A stretch of DNA of 64,000 nucleotides, from positions 1 to 64,000 of the forward strand of contig NZ_LZIR01000004.1 of the NCBI RefSeq assembly GCF_001667035.1, in the 5' to 3' direction. Both the position numbers and the translations under genes were made by a program. The notes under the pieces are model-generated. The model ran no database searches. It was not told the origin of the DNA and was given only the letters and a program-made list of their open reading frames with translations. The stretch is from Mycobacterium sp. 852002-51057_SCH5723018. Its GTDB lineage: Bacteria > Actinomycetota > Actinomycetes > Mycobacteriales > Mycobacteriaceae. How positions within the stretch are numbered: the first letter of the stretch is position 1; each line of letters starts with the position of its first letter. Positions 1-8,124 of the stretch are shown here, one piece after another.

Positions 1-73
1 ATACCAAGGGCCCATACCCAGCCATCAACACTCCCCAAATCACGAAGTGTTGCAACCATCCCTAGAACTCAAG

Positions 74-98
74 GGCGTGTCGCGTCGTGAATTGCACA
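74..98. repeat. Dispersed 25-bp non-coding repeat, copy 1
   Basis: This 25-bp stretch recurs at 44420-44444 with one difference (T/C), in both cases in non-coding DNA beside the 3' end of a minus-strand gene. Its core contains CGTGAATTGCACA. The surrounding bases 1-125 hold no gene I can support. A short inverted pair ACACT/AGTGT lies near 28-50. Confidence 0.5.
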
Positions 99-125
99 CT
101 CGCCAAGAGATTCGCGGTCTCGCGC

Positions 126-863
126 TCAGGCGGCCAGCACCAGCGCGATCCCGCCGAGCGCCAGCAGCCAGCTCGCGAAGCTGCCCACCAGGAAGTACTC
201 GGTCACCTCGTCGATGCCGACACCGCCGTTACTGCTCTTCTGGGCGCTCAATTCCGGAAATCGGATGATGCCCTTGGCGGCGATGACGGCGCTGGCCGCG
301 GCCACCTGCCCGCCGACGCCCAGGCTCAGGATCAGCAGGCGTTCCATCGGGCCCAACAGCCGACCGCCCTTGAGCAGGTCCGACGGTTGCGGCTCGCCGA
401 GCGGACGCACCGCCCCGACGGCGCCAAGTACGAGGCGCACCAACTGATTAGCGGTCGCGAACTGAACCAGCACCACACCGACGACCATCAGCAGCCGCGT
501 GGGCGTGACGTGGCTGAGCGGCAGTTGCACCCACCCCGACCAACGGGCGACGATGCCGTGGACCGCCGACGACCACCCGGACAGCACGATCAGCAGCCCC
601 AGCGCGGCCGCGAACACGGCCAAGGGGGCGGCCTGCCGCCTGCCCCTGAGCTCGCTGCGCCGGCACAACCACCCCCAGGCGACCGACACGGCGGCCGCCA
701 GCACGAGCAACGCGATGTCCCCGGCATGCCACAGCCCGGCCAGCGCCGCGCACACCACCACCACGACGGGTCCGATGACCAGCGGCGGCCACGCCGCGCG
801 AACCGCCCGACGACACAGGTCGGCGATTCCCAGCGCTATCAGCAGCACCGCGACGGCACTCAC
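126..863 (-). CDS. Multi-pass membrane protein paired with SatD
   Basis: A 245-residue hydrophobic protein with about six to seven probable membrane segments: near residues 3-20, 27-60, 75-100, 120-150, 170-200 and 222-243. I do not recognise a catalytic motif. Its start overlaps the end of the SatD-family gene by four bases, so the two are translationally coupled. In many Actinobacteria and Firmicutes a SatD protein is encoded beside a small membrane protein, so a shared function at the membrane is likely but unknown. The reading frame is clean to the stop, and the opposite-strand ORFs covering it are GC-driven shadows. Confidence 0.75.
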   Translation of the reverse strand: MSAVAVLLIALGIADLCRRAVRAAWPPLVIGPVVVVVCAALAGLWHAGDIALLVLAAAVSVAWGWLCRRSELRGRRQAAPLAVFAAALGLLIVLSGWSSAVHGIVARWSGWVQLPLSHVTPTRLLMVVGVVLVQFATANQLVRLVLGAVGAVRPLGEPQPSDLLKGGRLLGPMERLLILSLGVGGQVAAASAVIAAKGIIRFPELSAQKSSNGGVGIDEVTEYFLVGSFASWLLALGGIALVLAA

Positions 864-1507
864 GGCAGGCTCCGAAGATATTGGCTGGCAAGGACGATGA
901 GGTCCAAGCCGTCGCGGGCCGCCCGCTGGGACACCGCCGACGGGCTGATGCCTTCACCCGCGGCGAGTTCCTTTTTGCTTCGGCCGGTCATCAAGCCCCT
1001 CACAATCCGTAACGATCTTTCATCGAGCGATCCAAGCAGATGGTCCCGACAAATCAGGGCGGCATTGACCGCGGCGACGTCGGCGCGGGTGTCCTCGGCC
1101 GCCCGGAACGTCGTGCGCACCAGCGCGAAGCCGGGCTGCCGCTGAGCCTCCGCGGTCTGCTGGATCGCGTCTCGAGCGGTCCACCAGCCGGGTCCGTCCT
1201 GGATCCTCGCGTCGGCGTCGAGGATGGTGACCTCGCCCCAGCCGATGCCGAACCGGACGTCGATTTCCGGGCCGACGGCCAGCCGCAGCGTGAGCGCGGC
1301 GTCGATCGCGGCGCCGACGGTCGGATAGCTGCCTTGAAACTCGTCGCCGACGGTGAAGGCTGGCGGGTCGAGGGCGCCGTCGCTGACCTCGCGCAACGCG
1401 GCGGCGACGCGCCGATGCAGGGCGGTCCGGTCGCTGGCGCGCCGCGAGCCCACCACGTCGCCGATCAGGGCGGCGCGCAGTGAAGTGTGAGCCTTCACCC
1501 CAGCCAT
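860..1507 (-). CDS. SatD-family protein with C-terminal HTH
   Basis: A 215-residue protein. The N-terminal part carries the SatD-type pattern: a GDVVGSR segment near residues 15-21, then VGDEFQG and RFGIGWGE further on. The last 45 residues (KKELAAGEGISPSAVSQR and neighbours) look like a helix-turn-helix. SatD was named from the acid-tolerance sat operon of Streptococcus mutans, and its biochemical role is not settled. The ATG at 1507 has no Shine-Dalgarno sequence but sits about seven bases after a TATACT box, which fits a leaderless transcript. The gene overlaps the downstream membrane-protein gene by four bases. The HTH could make it an autoregulator; this is inference. Confidence 0.8.
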   Translation of the reverse strand: MAGVKAHTSLRAALIGDVVGSRRASDRTALHRRVAAALREVSDGALDPPAFTVGDEFQGSYPTVGAAIDAALTLRLAVGPEIDVRFGIGWGEVTILDADARIQDGPGWWTARDAIQQTAEAQRQPGFALVRTTFRAAEDTRADVAAVNAALICRDHLLGSLDERSLRIVRGLMTGRSKKELAAGEGISPSAVSQRAARDGLDLIVLASQYLRSLP

Positions 1508-1550
1508 ATAAAGAGTATAGCTTAATTACAGGCAGATTTAGCTATCTGCT
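1508..1550 (-). promoter_or_regulatory. AT-rich promoter with inverted repeat upstream of satD-like gene
   Basis: The stretch is strikingly AT-rich for this genome. Read on the minus strand, TATACT (1519 to 1514) is a good -10 box placed to start RNA at or beside the ATG. Upstream, GCAGAT (1532-1537) and ATCTGC (1544-1549) form a perfect 6-bp inverted repeat with a 6-bp spacer in the expected -35 zone, a candidate operator. Confidence 0.5.
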
Positions 1551-1568
1551 TAACTACGCTCGGCGCCG

Positions 1569-2639
1569 CTAGTCTTGAACGAGCGCGGTCGCTGCCTGCA
1601 AACGCTTGATGGCGTCGCTGACGATGGCCTCGATCAGCTCGGCGCACGAGGGCAGGTCGTCGAGGATGCCGGCGACCTGCCCGGAGGCCAGCACCCCGGC
1701 GTCGGTATTGCCTTCCACCAGGCCGGCTTTGAGCAGCATCGGCGTGTTGGCTGCCATCACCACCTGCGACCAGGTCAGTTCCTTGCCGTGGCGCATGGCC
1801 AGCCCGTCGCGGATCATGGACCGCCAGGTCATCTGCGACATCTTCTTGAACTTCGCGGCGTTGCGCACCGCCGCGGTGAAACCCCGTGCCCGCGAGCCGC
1901 TTTCCAGTTTCTCCACCAGCCCGGTGCGCAGCACCCGGTGCGGCATGCCGTCCACCCGGGTGGTAACCACCGTGCCGTCCAGCGCCGCCTCGAGGTAGCG
2001 CCGCTTGACCGCCTCGGGCACGGTGGAGTCCGAGGTGAGCAGGAACCGCGTGCCCATCGCCACCCCGGCGGCGCCGTAGGACAACGCCGCCGCGAGCCCG
2101 CGCCCGTCGAAGAACCCGCCCGCCGCGATCACCGGGATCCCGGTGCCCTGCACGGCATCCAGCACCGACGGCAACAACAGCGTCGTCGCGACGGGCCCGG
2201 TGTGGCCGCCGCCCTCACCGCCCTGCACGATCATCGCGTCGGCACCCCAGCCTGCGACCTTGCGCGCGTGCTTGGCCGCGCCGATCGACGGGATTACCAC
2301 CGCTCCCGCTTCTTTCAGCCGGGCGATCAACTCCTGCTTGGGAGCCAAGGCGAACGACGCCACCTTGACGCCCTCACGGATCATCAAGTCGACCCGGTCA
2401 CCGGCGTCGGCGGCGTCGGCGCGGATATTGACGCCGAACGGCTTGTCGGTCGCGGCCTTGACCTTGCCGATGGCCGTGGCCAACTCGTCCAGCGTCATGG
2501 TCGCCGACGCCAGAATGCCGAGGCCGCCCGCGTTGGCCGTGGCCGACACCAGCCGGGCGCCGGCCACCCAGCCCATCCCGGTTTGCACCACCGGGTGCTC
2601 GACGCCGACCAGCTCGGTCAGCGGCGTGCGCAATCTCAT
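1569..2639 (-). CDS. ipdC: IpdC, flavin-dependent reductase/dioxygenase-like enzyme of steroid C/D-ring degradation
   Basis: A 356-residue protein of the nitronate monooxygenase/2-nitropropane dioxygenase FMN barrel family, with GGEGGGHTG and the phosphate-binding PVIAAGGFFDGRGLAAAL region in the middle. It matches Rv3553 in type and position. Known IpdC acts on a CoA-thioester intermediate of the indane (HIP) branch of cholesterol degradation. An in-frame extension to 2738 exists but runs through a MIRU-type insert and into ipdB. The ATG at 2639 is chosen because conserved sequence (LRTPLTELVG) begins there. It is the last gene of the echA20-ipdA-ipdB-ipdC operon, which reads away from the KstR2 site. 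Confidence 0.9.
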   Translation of the reverse strand: MRLRTPLTELVGVEHPVVQTGMGWVAGARLVSATANAGGLGILASATMTLDELATAIGKVKAATDKPFGVNIRADAADAGDRVDLMIREGVKVASFALAPKQELIARLKEAGAVVIPSIGAAKHARKVAGWGADAMIVQGGEGGGHTGPVATTLLLPSVLDAVQGTGIPVIAAGGFFDGRGLAAALSYGAAGVAMGTRFLLTSDSTVPEAVKRRYLEAALDGTVVTTRVDGMPHRVLRTGLVEKLESGSRARGFTAAVRNAAKFKKMSQMTWRSMIRDGLAMRHGKELTWSQVVMAANTPMLLKAGLVEGNTDAGVLASGQVAGILDDLPSCAELIEAIVSDAIKRLQAATALVQD

Positions 2640-2692
2640 AGCCACCGCCGACGATGCAGAGCGAAGCGATGACGCGGCGTGCGCAATCTCAT
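2639..2692 (-). repeat. 53-bp MIRU-type element between ipdB and ipdC
   Basis: A 19-bp direct repeat (2621-2639 and 2674-2692) is offset by exactly 53 bp. On the minus strand the insert encodes an 18-codon mini-ORF. Its ATG (2692) overlaps the ipdB stop as ATGA, and its TGA overlaps the ipdC ATG as ATGA. The core contains GACGATGCAGAGCG on the plus strand, as in mycobacterial interspersed repetitive units. The ancestral ipdB/ipdC junction was evidently a simple ATGA overlap. Confidence 0.85.
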
Positions 2693-3432
2693 GAACGGAT
2701 CTCTCTGTCGCGGAACGACTTCGGGTCGATGACCTCACGGATCAGGCGCAGCTCGTCGTCGGTCGGCAGCCTGGTCTCTTCGGCCTCGTCGAGACCATGC
2801 ACGTCGAACGCGGTGGCCTCGCGCACGTCGTCGGCAGAGACGCCGGGATGCACGGACACCGCCCGCATGGTCCGGTCCGGGCCGCCGAAGTCGAACACCC
2901 CGAGGTTGGACACGACTCGGTAGGTGTTGGCGAAGCGGAACGCCGGGTTGTCCGCGTCCACCTTGTCCCAGCCGATCCCGCACACCACGTCGACCGCCTC
3001 GCAGAACACCCGCTTGGAATGATTGCCGACCCAGTAGCTGGTGGCGTGGTTGATGGCGTTGCCGGGCGCACCGCGCACGCCGAACATCTGGCGGTTCGGG
3101 TGCTGCAGCGGGCCGAACGCCGAGATGTTCTGATTGCCAAAGCGGTCAACCTGATTGGCGCCCATCACCACATGGCGCCGCCCCCAGGCCAGCGTCTCGA
3201 ACACCCGGGCAAACGGCATCCATCCTTCGACGGCCCCGGAGGAGCCCAACGCCGGTGTGTCCGCCAGCAGCTGGGCCTCGCCGTCGGTGAGCAGGATGTC
3301 TGGTGAGAAGGTCAGCCGGGCCAGCCGCGCGCCGACGGAGGCCATGTTCGTCATCGGGCTGACCATGATTTCGCCCGCGCCCCTGAATAACTCGGCGCAG
3401 GCAACCGCGCAGATCTCGGCTCGGGTGCTCAC
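2689..3432 (-). CDS. ipdB: IpdB, beta subunit of the CoA-transferase-fold ring hydrolase
   Basis: A 247-residue class I CoA-transferase-like beta subunit. With IpdA it forms the IpdAB hydrolase, which opens the last steroid ring of COCHEA-CoA. The sequence aligns by eye with the mycobacterial Rv3552 type (GSSGAVEGWMPF, MGANQVDRFGNQNISA). The start is GTG at 3432 and overlaps the ipdA stop by four bases (GTGA), so alpha and beta are translationally coupled. The stop overlaps the ATG of a MIRU mini-ORF rather than that of ipdC. Regulation is expected from the KstR2 site at 5093. Confidence 0.93.
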   Translation of the reverse strand: MSTRAEICAVACAELFRGAGEIMVSPMTNMASVGARLARLTFSPDILLTDGEAQLLADTPALGSSGAVEGWMPFARVFETLAWGRRHVVMGANQVDRFGNQNISAFGPLQHPNRQMFGVRGAPGNAINHATSYWVGNHSKRVFCEAVDVVCGIGWDKVDADNPAFRFANTYRVVSNLGVFDFGGPDRTMRAVSVHPGVSADDVREATAFDVHGLDEAEETRLPTDDELRLIREVIDPKSFRDREIRS

Positions 3433-4313
3433 TTCGAGGCCTCCTCTGCGAACGCGCGCACCGCCGCCTGATAGTCGTCCTCGCTGCCCGACAGGTAGGT
3501 CTGAACGAAATTCTGCCAGCCCTCTTCCGTCGACGCCGCCTCGGCGTAGTGGCGTTGAAACTTCTCGTCACGGCCGTAATCCGGTGCAGCGGTGGTGAAG
3601 TGGGCTCCGCCGGGCACCTCGACGACCGCGTCGACCATCATCCGGTTCACCAGCAGCGCCTGCGGGGGCGCGGCTTTAACCAGCTCCTGGGTCGACACGA
3701 CGCGTTCCACCGATAGGTAGCGCTTCTCGGCGGCCATCAAAAAGAGGTCGTCGAAGTAGGGGTCGATGCCGGTGTAGGCTGCATTGCCTTGGCTGTCACC
3801 GAGATTGAGATGCACAAAGGCGGCGTCCAAGCGCAACGCCGGCATGGCAAGCAGCGTCTCGTGCCCGCCGCCGGGCGCCGGATACGGACTGGTCACCGTC
3901 TGCAGTTCGCCCTCCCAGAAGTCGAGGACCGAACTGCCCAGGCCGGCGCGGATCGGCAGGAACGGCAGGCGCTGCGACGCGGCCTGCAGCCCGCAGCGCA
4001 ACATCCCTTCGTCCATTTCCCGCGCTTCGATAGCGCCGCCGGTACGGGCCTTGGCAAACCACGGGTCATAGAACGGGGCGGAGTCCAGCGAAACGAACCC
4101 GTAGTACACCCGCTTGACCTTGCCCGCCGAGCACAGCAGGCCGAGGTCGGGTCCGCCGTAGGTGACGACCGTGAGGTCGGTGACGTCCGTGCGCAGCATG
4201 GCGCGCACGAACGCCATCGGCTTGCGCCGCGACCCCCAGCCGCCGATGCCGATCGTCATGCCGCTGCGCAATCCCGCGACGGCCTCGTCGAGAGTGGTGC
4301 GCTTGTCGGTCAT
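3429..4313 (-). CDS. ipdA: IpdA, alpha subunit of the CoA-transferase-fold ring hydrolase
   Basis: A 294-residue alpha subunit starting MTDKRTTLDEAV. The glycine-rich GMTIGIGGWGSRRKP segment near residues 18-32 is the CoA-transferase family signature. It corresponds to Rv3551. IpdAB carries out retro-Claisen-like hydrolysis of COCHEA-CoA in the final C/D-ring steps, not CoA transfer. The ATG at 4313 overlaps the echA20 stop as ATGA. An open frame continues upstream to 5252 but lies antisense to or inside echA20 and is rejected. Confidence 0.93.
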   Translation of the reverse strand: MTDKRTTLDEAVAGLRSGMTIGIGGWGSRRKPMAFVRAMLRTDVTDLTVVTYGGPDLGLLCSAGKVKRVYYGFVSLDSAPFYDPWFAKARTGGAIEAREMDEGMLRCGLQAASQRLPFLPIRAGLGSSVLDFWEGELQTVTSPYPAPGGGHETLLAMPALRLDAAFVHLNLGDSQGNAAYTGIDPYFDDLFLMAAEKRYLSVERVVSTQELVKAAPPQALLVNRMMVDAVVEVPGGAHFTTAAPDYGRDEKFQRHYAEAASTEEGWQNFVQTYLSGSEDDYQAAVRAFAEEASK

Positions 4314-5053
4314 GACTTCTTCACAAACGCGTCGCGGTGCTCGTCGGACACCCCGGCGAGGTTGAGTTCGAACGTAAAGCCTTGCTCCATGCGGTAACTG
4401 GCGTTGACCCGCTGCACGTCGATGAGGTTGAGCGCCTCTTTGGCCGCGCGGATGACGCGGGTGTCTTTGGCCGCGATGTCGCGGGCGACCCGCAACGCGG
4501 CCTCGTCGAGTTCGGGGTGGGGCACCACCTCGTGCACCGAGCCGAAGTGATGCAGGGTGGCGGCATCCACGGTCGCCGCGGTGAAGAACAGCCGCCGCAT
4601 CAGGTGCTGGGGCACCAGGCGCGACAGGTGGGTGGCCGCGCCGAGCGCGCCGCGTTCCACCTCCGGCAGGCCGAAGGTGGCATCGTCGGAGGCCACGATC
4701 ACGTCGGAATTGCCGACCAGCCCGATCCCGCCACCGACACAGAATCCGTTGACCGCGGCGATCACCGGGACCGCGCATTCGTAGACCGCGCGGAAGGCGG
4801 CGAAACAGCCGCGGTTTGCGTCGATCAGCGCGGTGAAGCCCTCGGTCTTCTGCATCTCCTTGATGTCCACACCGGCATTGAAGCCGCGGCCCTCGGCGCG
4901 CAGGATCACCGCGTGGGTCGTGGTGTCCATACCCGCGGCCGTGATGGCGTCGGCGAGTTCGAACCAGCCGCGCGACGGGATGGCGTTGACGGGCGGGTAA
5001 TCGACGGTGACCGAGACGATGCCCGGTTCGACGGTGCTGGTTGTGATTGGCAA
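4310..5053 (-). CDS. echA20: EchA20, crotonase-family ring hydrolase
   Basis: A 247-residue crotonase-fold protein, matching Rv3550. EchA20 opens HIEC-CoA to COCHEA-CoA, the substrate of IpdAB. Crotonase features include the AEGRGFNAGVDIKEM oxyanion region near residues 53-67 and the FCVGGGIGLVGNSDV segment near 104-118. The start is TTG at 5053, supported by GAAGGA about eight bases upstream; no ATG or GTG fits better. It is the first gene of a four-gene operon diverging from two SDR genes, and the 68-bp gap holds a perfect KstR2 palindrome. Confidence 0.92.
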   Translation of the reverse strand: MPITTSTVEPGIVSVTVDYPPVNAIPSRGWFELADAITAAGMDTTTHAVILRAEGRGFNAGVDIKEMQKTEGFTALIDANRGCFAAFRAVYECAVPVIAAVNGFCVGGGIGLVGNSDVIVASDDATFGLPEVERGALGAATHLSRLVPQHLMRRLFFTAATVDAATLHHFGSVHEVVPHPELDEAALRVARDIAAKDTRVIRAAKEALNLIDVQRVNASYRMEQGFTFELNLAGVSDEHRDAFVKKS

Positions 5054-5092
5054 GGTTGCACGTCCTTCCCAGAAATACCGGCTGGCTACCTA

Positions 5093-5106
5093 AGCAAGCA
5101 CTTGCT
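5093..5106. promoter_or_regulatory. KstR2 operator
   Basis: AGCAAGCACTTGCT matches the known KstR2 pattern AnCAAGnnCTTGnT at every fixed position. It lies between the divergent echA20 (TTG 5053) and SDR (GTG 5122) starts, so one site probably represses both operons until the HIP-CoA ligand appears. Confidence 0.92.
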
Positions 5107-5121
5107 TGGTACGCTAGCACA

Positions 5122-5904
5122 GTGACTCGCGCCGAAGGAGCCCCGTTCGATTTGGGACTGGCCGGGCGGGTGGTTTTGGTCACCGGCGGTGTTCGGGGAG
5201 TCGGCGCCGGCATCAGCTCGGTGTTCGCCGGGCAGGGCGCGACCGTGATCACGTGTGCGCGGCGGCCCGTCGAGGGGCTGCCCTACGAGTTTCACTCGTG
5301 CGACGTGCGCGACGACGACGCCGTCCAGGCGCTGATCGACACGATCGTCGATCGGCACGGCGGCCTGGATGTGGTGGTCAACAACGCCGGTGGTTCGCCG
5401 TACGTGCTGACCGCCGAGTCCAGCGCGAAATTCAACCGCAAGATCATCGATCTCAACCTCATTGGGGCGCTATCGGTTTCGCAGCACGCCAACGACAAGA
5501 TGCAAAACCAGCAGGGCGGCGGGGCGATCGTCAACATCTGCAGCCTCAGCGGGCGGCGGCCTTCCCCAGGCACCGGTGCATACGGGGCGGCCAAGGCTGG
5601 CCTGGAAAGCCTGACCCAGACGCTGGCCGTGGAGTGGGGGCCGAAGGTTCGGGTCAATGCCTGCGTGGTCGGCATGGTGGAGACCGAGCAGTCCGAACTG
5701 TTCTATGGTGACGCCGAGTCGATCGCCGCGATCTCGAAGAACGTGCCCCTGGGACGCCTGGCCAAGCCCGAGGACGTCGGTTGGGCCACAGCGTTTTTGG
5801 CCTCGGACGCGGCGTCCTACATCAGCGGCGCCACGTTGGAGGTGCACGGGGGCGGCGAGCCGCCGCACTACCTGGCCACAACCAACGCGAGCGCGATCAA
5901 GTAG
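5122..5904 (+). CDS. SDR oxidoreductase, Rv3549c type
   Basis: A 260-residue classical short-chain dehydrogenase. NAD(P)-binding TGGVRGVGAG lies near residues 19-28, NNAG near 88, catalytic S in SLSGRR, and YGAAK near 154-158. It is the Rv3549c counterpart in position and is under the KstR2 site 16 bp upstream of the GTG start. The enzyme probably acts on a hydroxy- or keto-acyl-CoA of the HIP branch; its exact substrate is not established from sequence. GTG 5122 is preferred because the motif and the promoter occupy the longer open frame beginning at 5047. Confidence 0.85.
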   Translation: MTRAEGAPFDLGLAGRVVLVTGGVRGVGAGISSVFAGQGATVITCARRPVEGLPYEFHSCDVRDDDAVQALIDTIVDRHGGLDVVVNNAGGSPYVLTAESSAKFNRKIIDLNLIGALSVSQHANDKMQNQQGGGAIVNICSLSGRRPSPGTGAYGAAKAGLESLTQTLAVEWGPKVRVNACVVGMVETEQSELFYGDAESIAAISKNVPLGRLAKPEDVGWATAFLASDAASYISGATLEVHGGGEPPHYLATTNASAIK

Positions 5905-5918
5905 AGGAGACAAGGGAT

Positions 5919-6824
5919 ATGGGCTTGCTCGACGGACGGGTCGTCATCGTCACCGGGGCGGGCGGTGGCATCGGTCGCGCGCACGCGCTCGCCTTCGCGG
6001 CCGAAGGGGCACGCGTGGTGGTCAACGACATCGGGGTGGGCCTGGACGGCTCGCCGGCCGGCGGCGGAAGCGCCGCCCAGGGCGTCGTCGACGAAATCAC
6101 CGCGGCCGGTGGGGAAGCCGTCGCCAACGGTTCGAACATCGCCGACTGGGACCAGGCGGCCAACCTGATCCAGACCGCCGTCGAAACCTTCGGCGGACTG
6201 GGCGTTTTGGTCAACAACGCCGGCATCGTGCGCGACCGGATGCTGGCCAACACCAGCGAAGAGGAGTTCGACGCCGTCATCGCCGTGCACCTCAAGGGCC
6301 ACTTCGCCACGATGCGGCACGCCGGGTCGTATTGGCGGGCGCAGTCCAAGGAGGGCAAGACCGTTGACGCCCGGATCATCAACACCAGTTCCGGTGCGGG
6401 ACTGCAGGGCAGCGTCGGGCAGGCCAACTACAGCGCGGCCAAAGCGGGCATCGCGGCGTTGACGCTCGTGGGCGCCGCCGAGATGGGTCGCTACGGCGTC
6501 ACCGTCAACGCCATCGCGCCGTCGGCCCGCACCCGCATGACCGAGACCGTCTTCGCGGAGATGATGGCAACGCAGGACCAGGATTTCGATGCTATGGCGC
6601 CGGAGAACGTCTCGCCGCTGGTGGTCTGGCTGGGCAGCGCCGAATCCCGCGACGTCACCGGCAAGGTGTTCGAGGTCGAGGGCGGCAAAATCCGCGTCGC
6701 CGAAGGCTGGGCGCACGGCCCGCAGATCGACAAGGGCGCGCGGTGGGATCCTGCCGAGCTGGGCCCGGTCGTCGCCGACCTGCTGGCCAAGGCGCGGCCG
6801 GCCGTCCCGGTCTACGGGGCCTAG
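5919..6824 (+). CDS. SDR oxidoreductase, Rv3548c type (multifunctional-enzyme-like)
   Basis: A 301-residue SDR with TGAGGGIGRAHA near residues 13-24, NNAGIVRDRML, and YSAAKAG as catalytic Tyr/Lys. The length and the RDRML motif resemble the (3R)-hydroxyacyl-CoA dehydrogenase unit of peroxisomal MFE-2, so a beta-oxidation dehydrogenase role on a steroid-derived CoA ester is likely. GAGGAGA sits nine bases upstream of the ATG. It follows the Rv3549c-type gene by 14 bp in the same KstR2-controlled operon. It closely resembles the Rv3502c-type protein encoded at 63007-63924. Confidence 0.88.
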   Translation: MGLLDGRVVIVTGAGGGIGRAHALAFAAEGARVVVNDIGVGLDGSPAGGGSAAQGVVDEITAAGGEAVANGSNIADWDQAANLIQTAVETFGGLGVLVNNAGIVRDRMLANTSEEEFDAVIAVHLKGHFATMRHAGSYWRAQSKEGKTVDARIINTSSGAGLQGSVGQANYSAAKAGIAALTLVGAAEMGRYGVTVNAIAPSARTRMTETVFAEMMATQDQDFDAMAPENVSPLVVWLGSAESRDVTGKVFEVEGGKIRVAEGWAHGPQIDKGARWDPAELGPVVADLLAKARPAVPVYGA

Positions 6825-6841
6825 GCTCGGCTCGCCCGCGC

Positions 6842-6897
6842 CGAACGTGCGCTCACTGCGAGATTTTCGGCGTTCCGTAGCGGTGGGTGCACGTTCG
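6842..6897. repeat. Long imperfect hairpin after the Rv3548c-type gene
   Basis: CGAACGTGC (6842-6850) pairs with GCACGTTCG (6889-6897), and the arms extend inward to about 18 bp with mismatches around a T-rich loop. It may act as a factor-dependent terminator. The rest of the 6825-7083 gap shows no gene; the small ORFs there lack support. Confidence 0.5.
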
Positions 6898-7083
6898 CTG
6901 GCGCGGTTCGCGCACCATCAACGGGATGACCCGGTCGGCGTCAGGGTACTTCCGGTATCCCGGATCTGCACCCGCACTTGCTTGTCGGTCGGGTCGAGCG
7001 GCTACGACGCAACCCGAGCGCGACGACGGTCCTTGCCGTGAGCGCACTGACGGATCCGTGAGCGCCGACTATGGTCGGGCGGT

Positions 7084-7989
7084 ATGACAGCCGGATTGCA
7101 GAATGAGCCAGGCATGCTCACCGAATTGATGCCCCTTCCAGGGGGCCGGTTTCGGATGGGAGCGGAGCGGTTCTATCCGGAGGAATCGCCTGCGCACGAC
7201 GTGACCGTCGCACCGTTCTCGATCGAACGACATCCGGTCACGAATGCACAATTCGCCGAGTTCGTCAGCGCCACAGGCTATGTCACCATCGCGGAGCGGC
7301 CGCTGGATCCCACGGCTTTTCCGGGAGTGCCGGCAGACGAACTATCTCCGGGCGCCCTGGTGTTCCGCCCGACATCGGGACCGGTCGATCTGCGCGATTG
7401 GCGGCAGTGGTGGACGTGGGTGCCGGGGGCGTGCTGGAGCCAACCGTTCGGCCCTGAGTCTTCGGTTGCCGACCGGGCCGACCACCCAGTCGTCCAGGTG
7501 GCCTACCCTGACGCCGTCGCGTACGCGGCCTGGGCCGGCAGACGACTGCCCACCGAGGCGGAGTGGGAATACGCCGCCCGAGCGGGTGCCGACACGACGT
7601 ACGCGTGGGGTGATGAGGTGCGGCCCGGCGGACGATTGATGGCCAACACCTGGCAGGGCCAGTTCCCCTACGCCAACGAAGGCGCCTTCGGCTGGGTCGG
7701 AACGTCTCCGGTGGGCACCTTCCCGCCCAACGGTTTCGGACTCGTGGACATGATCGGCAATGTCTGGGAGTGGACGACGACTCCCTACAGCGCTCGTCAT
7801 CGCCCAGGCCGTCAGGTCGCTGGTTGCTGCCCGACGCCGTCCGGTGACCCGTCGATGAATCAAACACTCAAGGGCGGTTCTCACCTGTGCGCGCCCGAAT
7901 ACTGTCATCGCTACCGCCCGGCGGCGCGCTCATCGCAGTCCCAGGACAGCGCGACGACTCACATCGGATTTCGCTGCGTATCGGGCTGA
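7084..7989 (+). CDS. Formylglycine-generating enzyme (sulfatase maturase)
   Basis: A 301-residue FGE-sulfatase domain protein. FGE oxidises the active-site Cys of sulfatases to formylglycine using O2 and a copper centre. Both catalytic copper-ligand cysteines are present (C269 and C274 in GGSHLCAPEYCHRYR), and conserved RLPTEAEWEYAARAG (154-168) and NVWEWT (226-231) support an active enzyme. The gene lies about 1 kb before a Cys-type sulfatase on the same strand, the obvious client. M. tuberculosis has an FGE (Rv0712) at a different locus, so this is an accessory, locus-specific copy. It contains no signal peptide, as expected for cytoplasmic maturation. Confidence 0.93.
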   Translation: MTAGLQNEPGMLTELMPLPGGRFRMGAERFYPEESPAHDVTVAPFSIERHPVTNAQFAEFVSATGYVTIAERPLDPTAFPGVPADELSPGALVFRPTSGPVDLRDWRQWWTWVPGACWSQPFGPESSVADRADHPVVQVAYPDAVAYAAWAGRRLPTEAEWEYAARAGADTTYAWGDEVRPGGRLMANTWQGQFPYANEGAFGWVGTSPVGTFPPNGFGLVDMIGNVWEWTTTPYSARHRPGRQVAGCCPTPSGDPSMNQTLKGGSHLCAPEYCHRYRPAARSSQSQDSATTHIGFRCVSG

Positions 7990-8005
7990 TCGAGGCAGCA
8001 CCGAA

Positions 8006-8080
8006 GTGGCGGAACCGGTGCTGTTACGCCGCGACGCAGCCACTGGCCTAGCGCTTTACCCAGCAGCAGGTGGCGTAACA
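8006..8080. promoter_or_regulatory. Candidate GntR operator cluster
   Basis: TGGCGTAAC (8071-8079), followed by ACTGTG, recurs twice at 11277-11405 in this island. A related TGGCGGAAC lies at 8006-8014. TGTTACGCC (8022-8030) and GGCGTAACA (8072-8080) form a perfect 9-bp inverted repeat 41 bp apart. The cluster sits directly upstream of the GntR gene, consistent with autoregulation. Confidence 0.5.
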
Positions 8081-8124
8081 CTGTGCGTATCGCCACCACG
8101 TCACGACAGTGGCACAGTGACAAC

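Noticed and set aside
87..1145. Long plus-strand ORF (352 codons) over the satD and membrane-protein genes
   Set aside because: Arg/Gln/His-rich translation typical of antisense frames in high-GC DNA; the minus-strand genes have family motifs and coupling.
3429..5252. Extension of the ipdA frame to 607 codons
   Set aside because: The upstream part overlaps echA20 in another frame and reads as Arg-rich nonsense; the ATG at 4313 fits the family.
6825..7083. Small ORFs in the gap before the FGE gene
   Set aside because: Short, mutually overlapping on both strands, no ribosome binding sites or motifs; the region is mainly a hairpin and promoter DNA.
7069..7251. Minus-strand 60-codon ORF opposite the FGE start
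   Set aside because: Shadow of the FGE coding region with no independent support.
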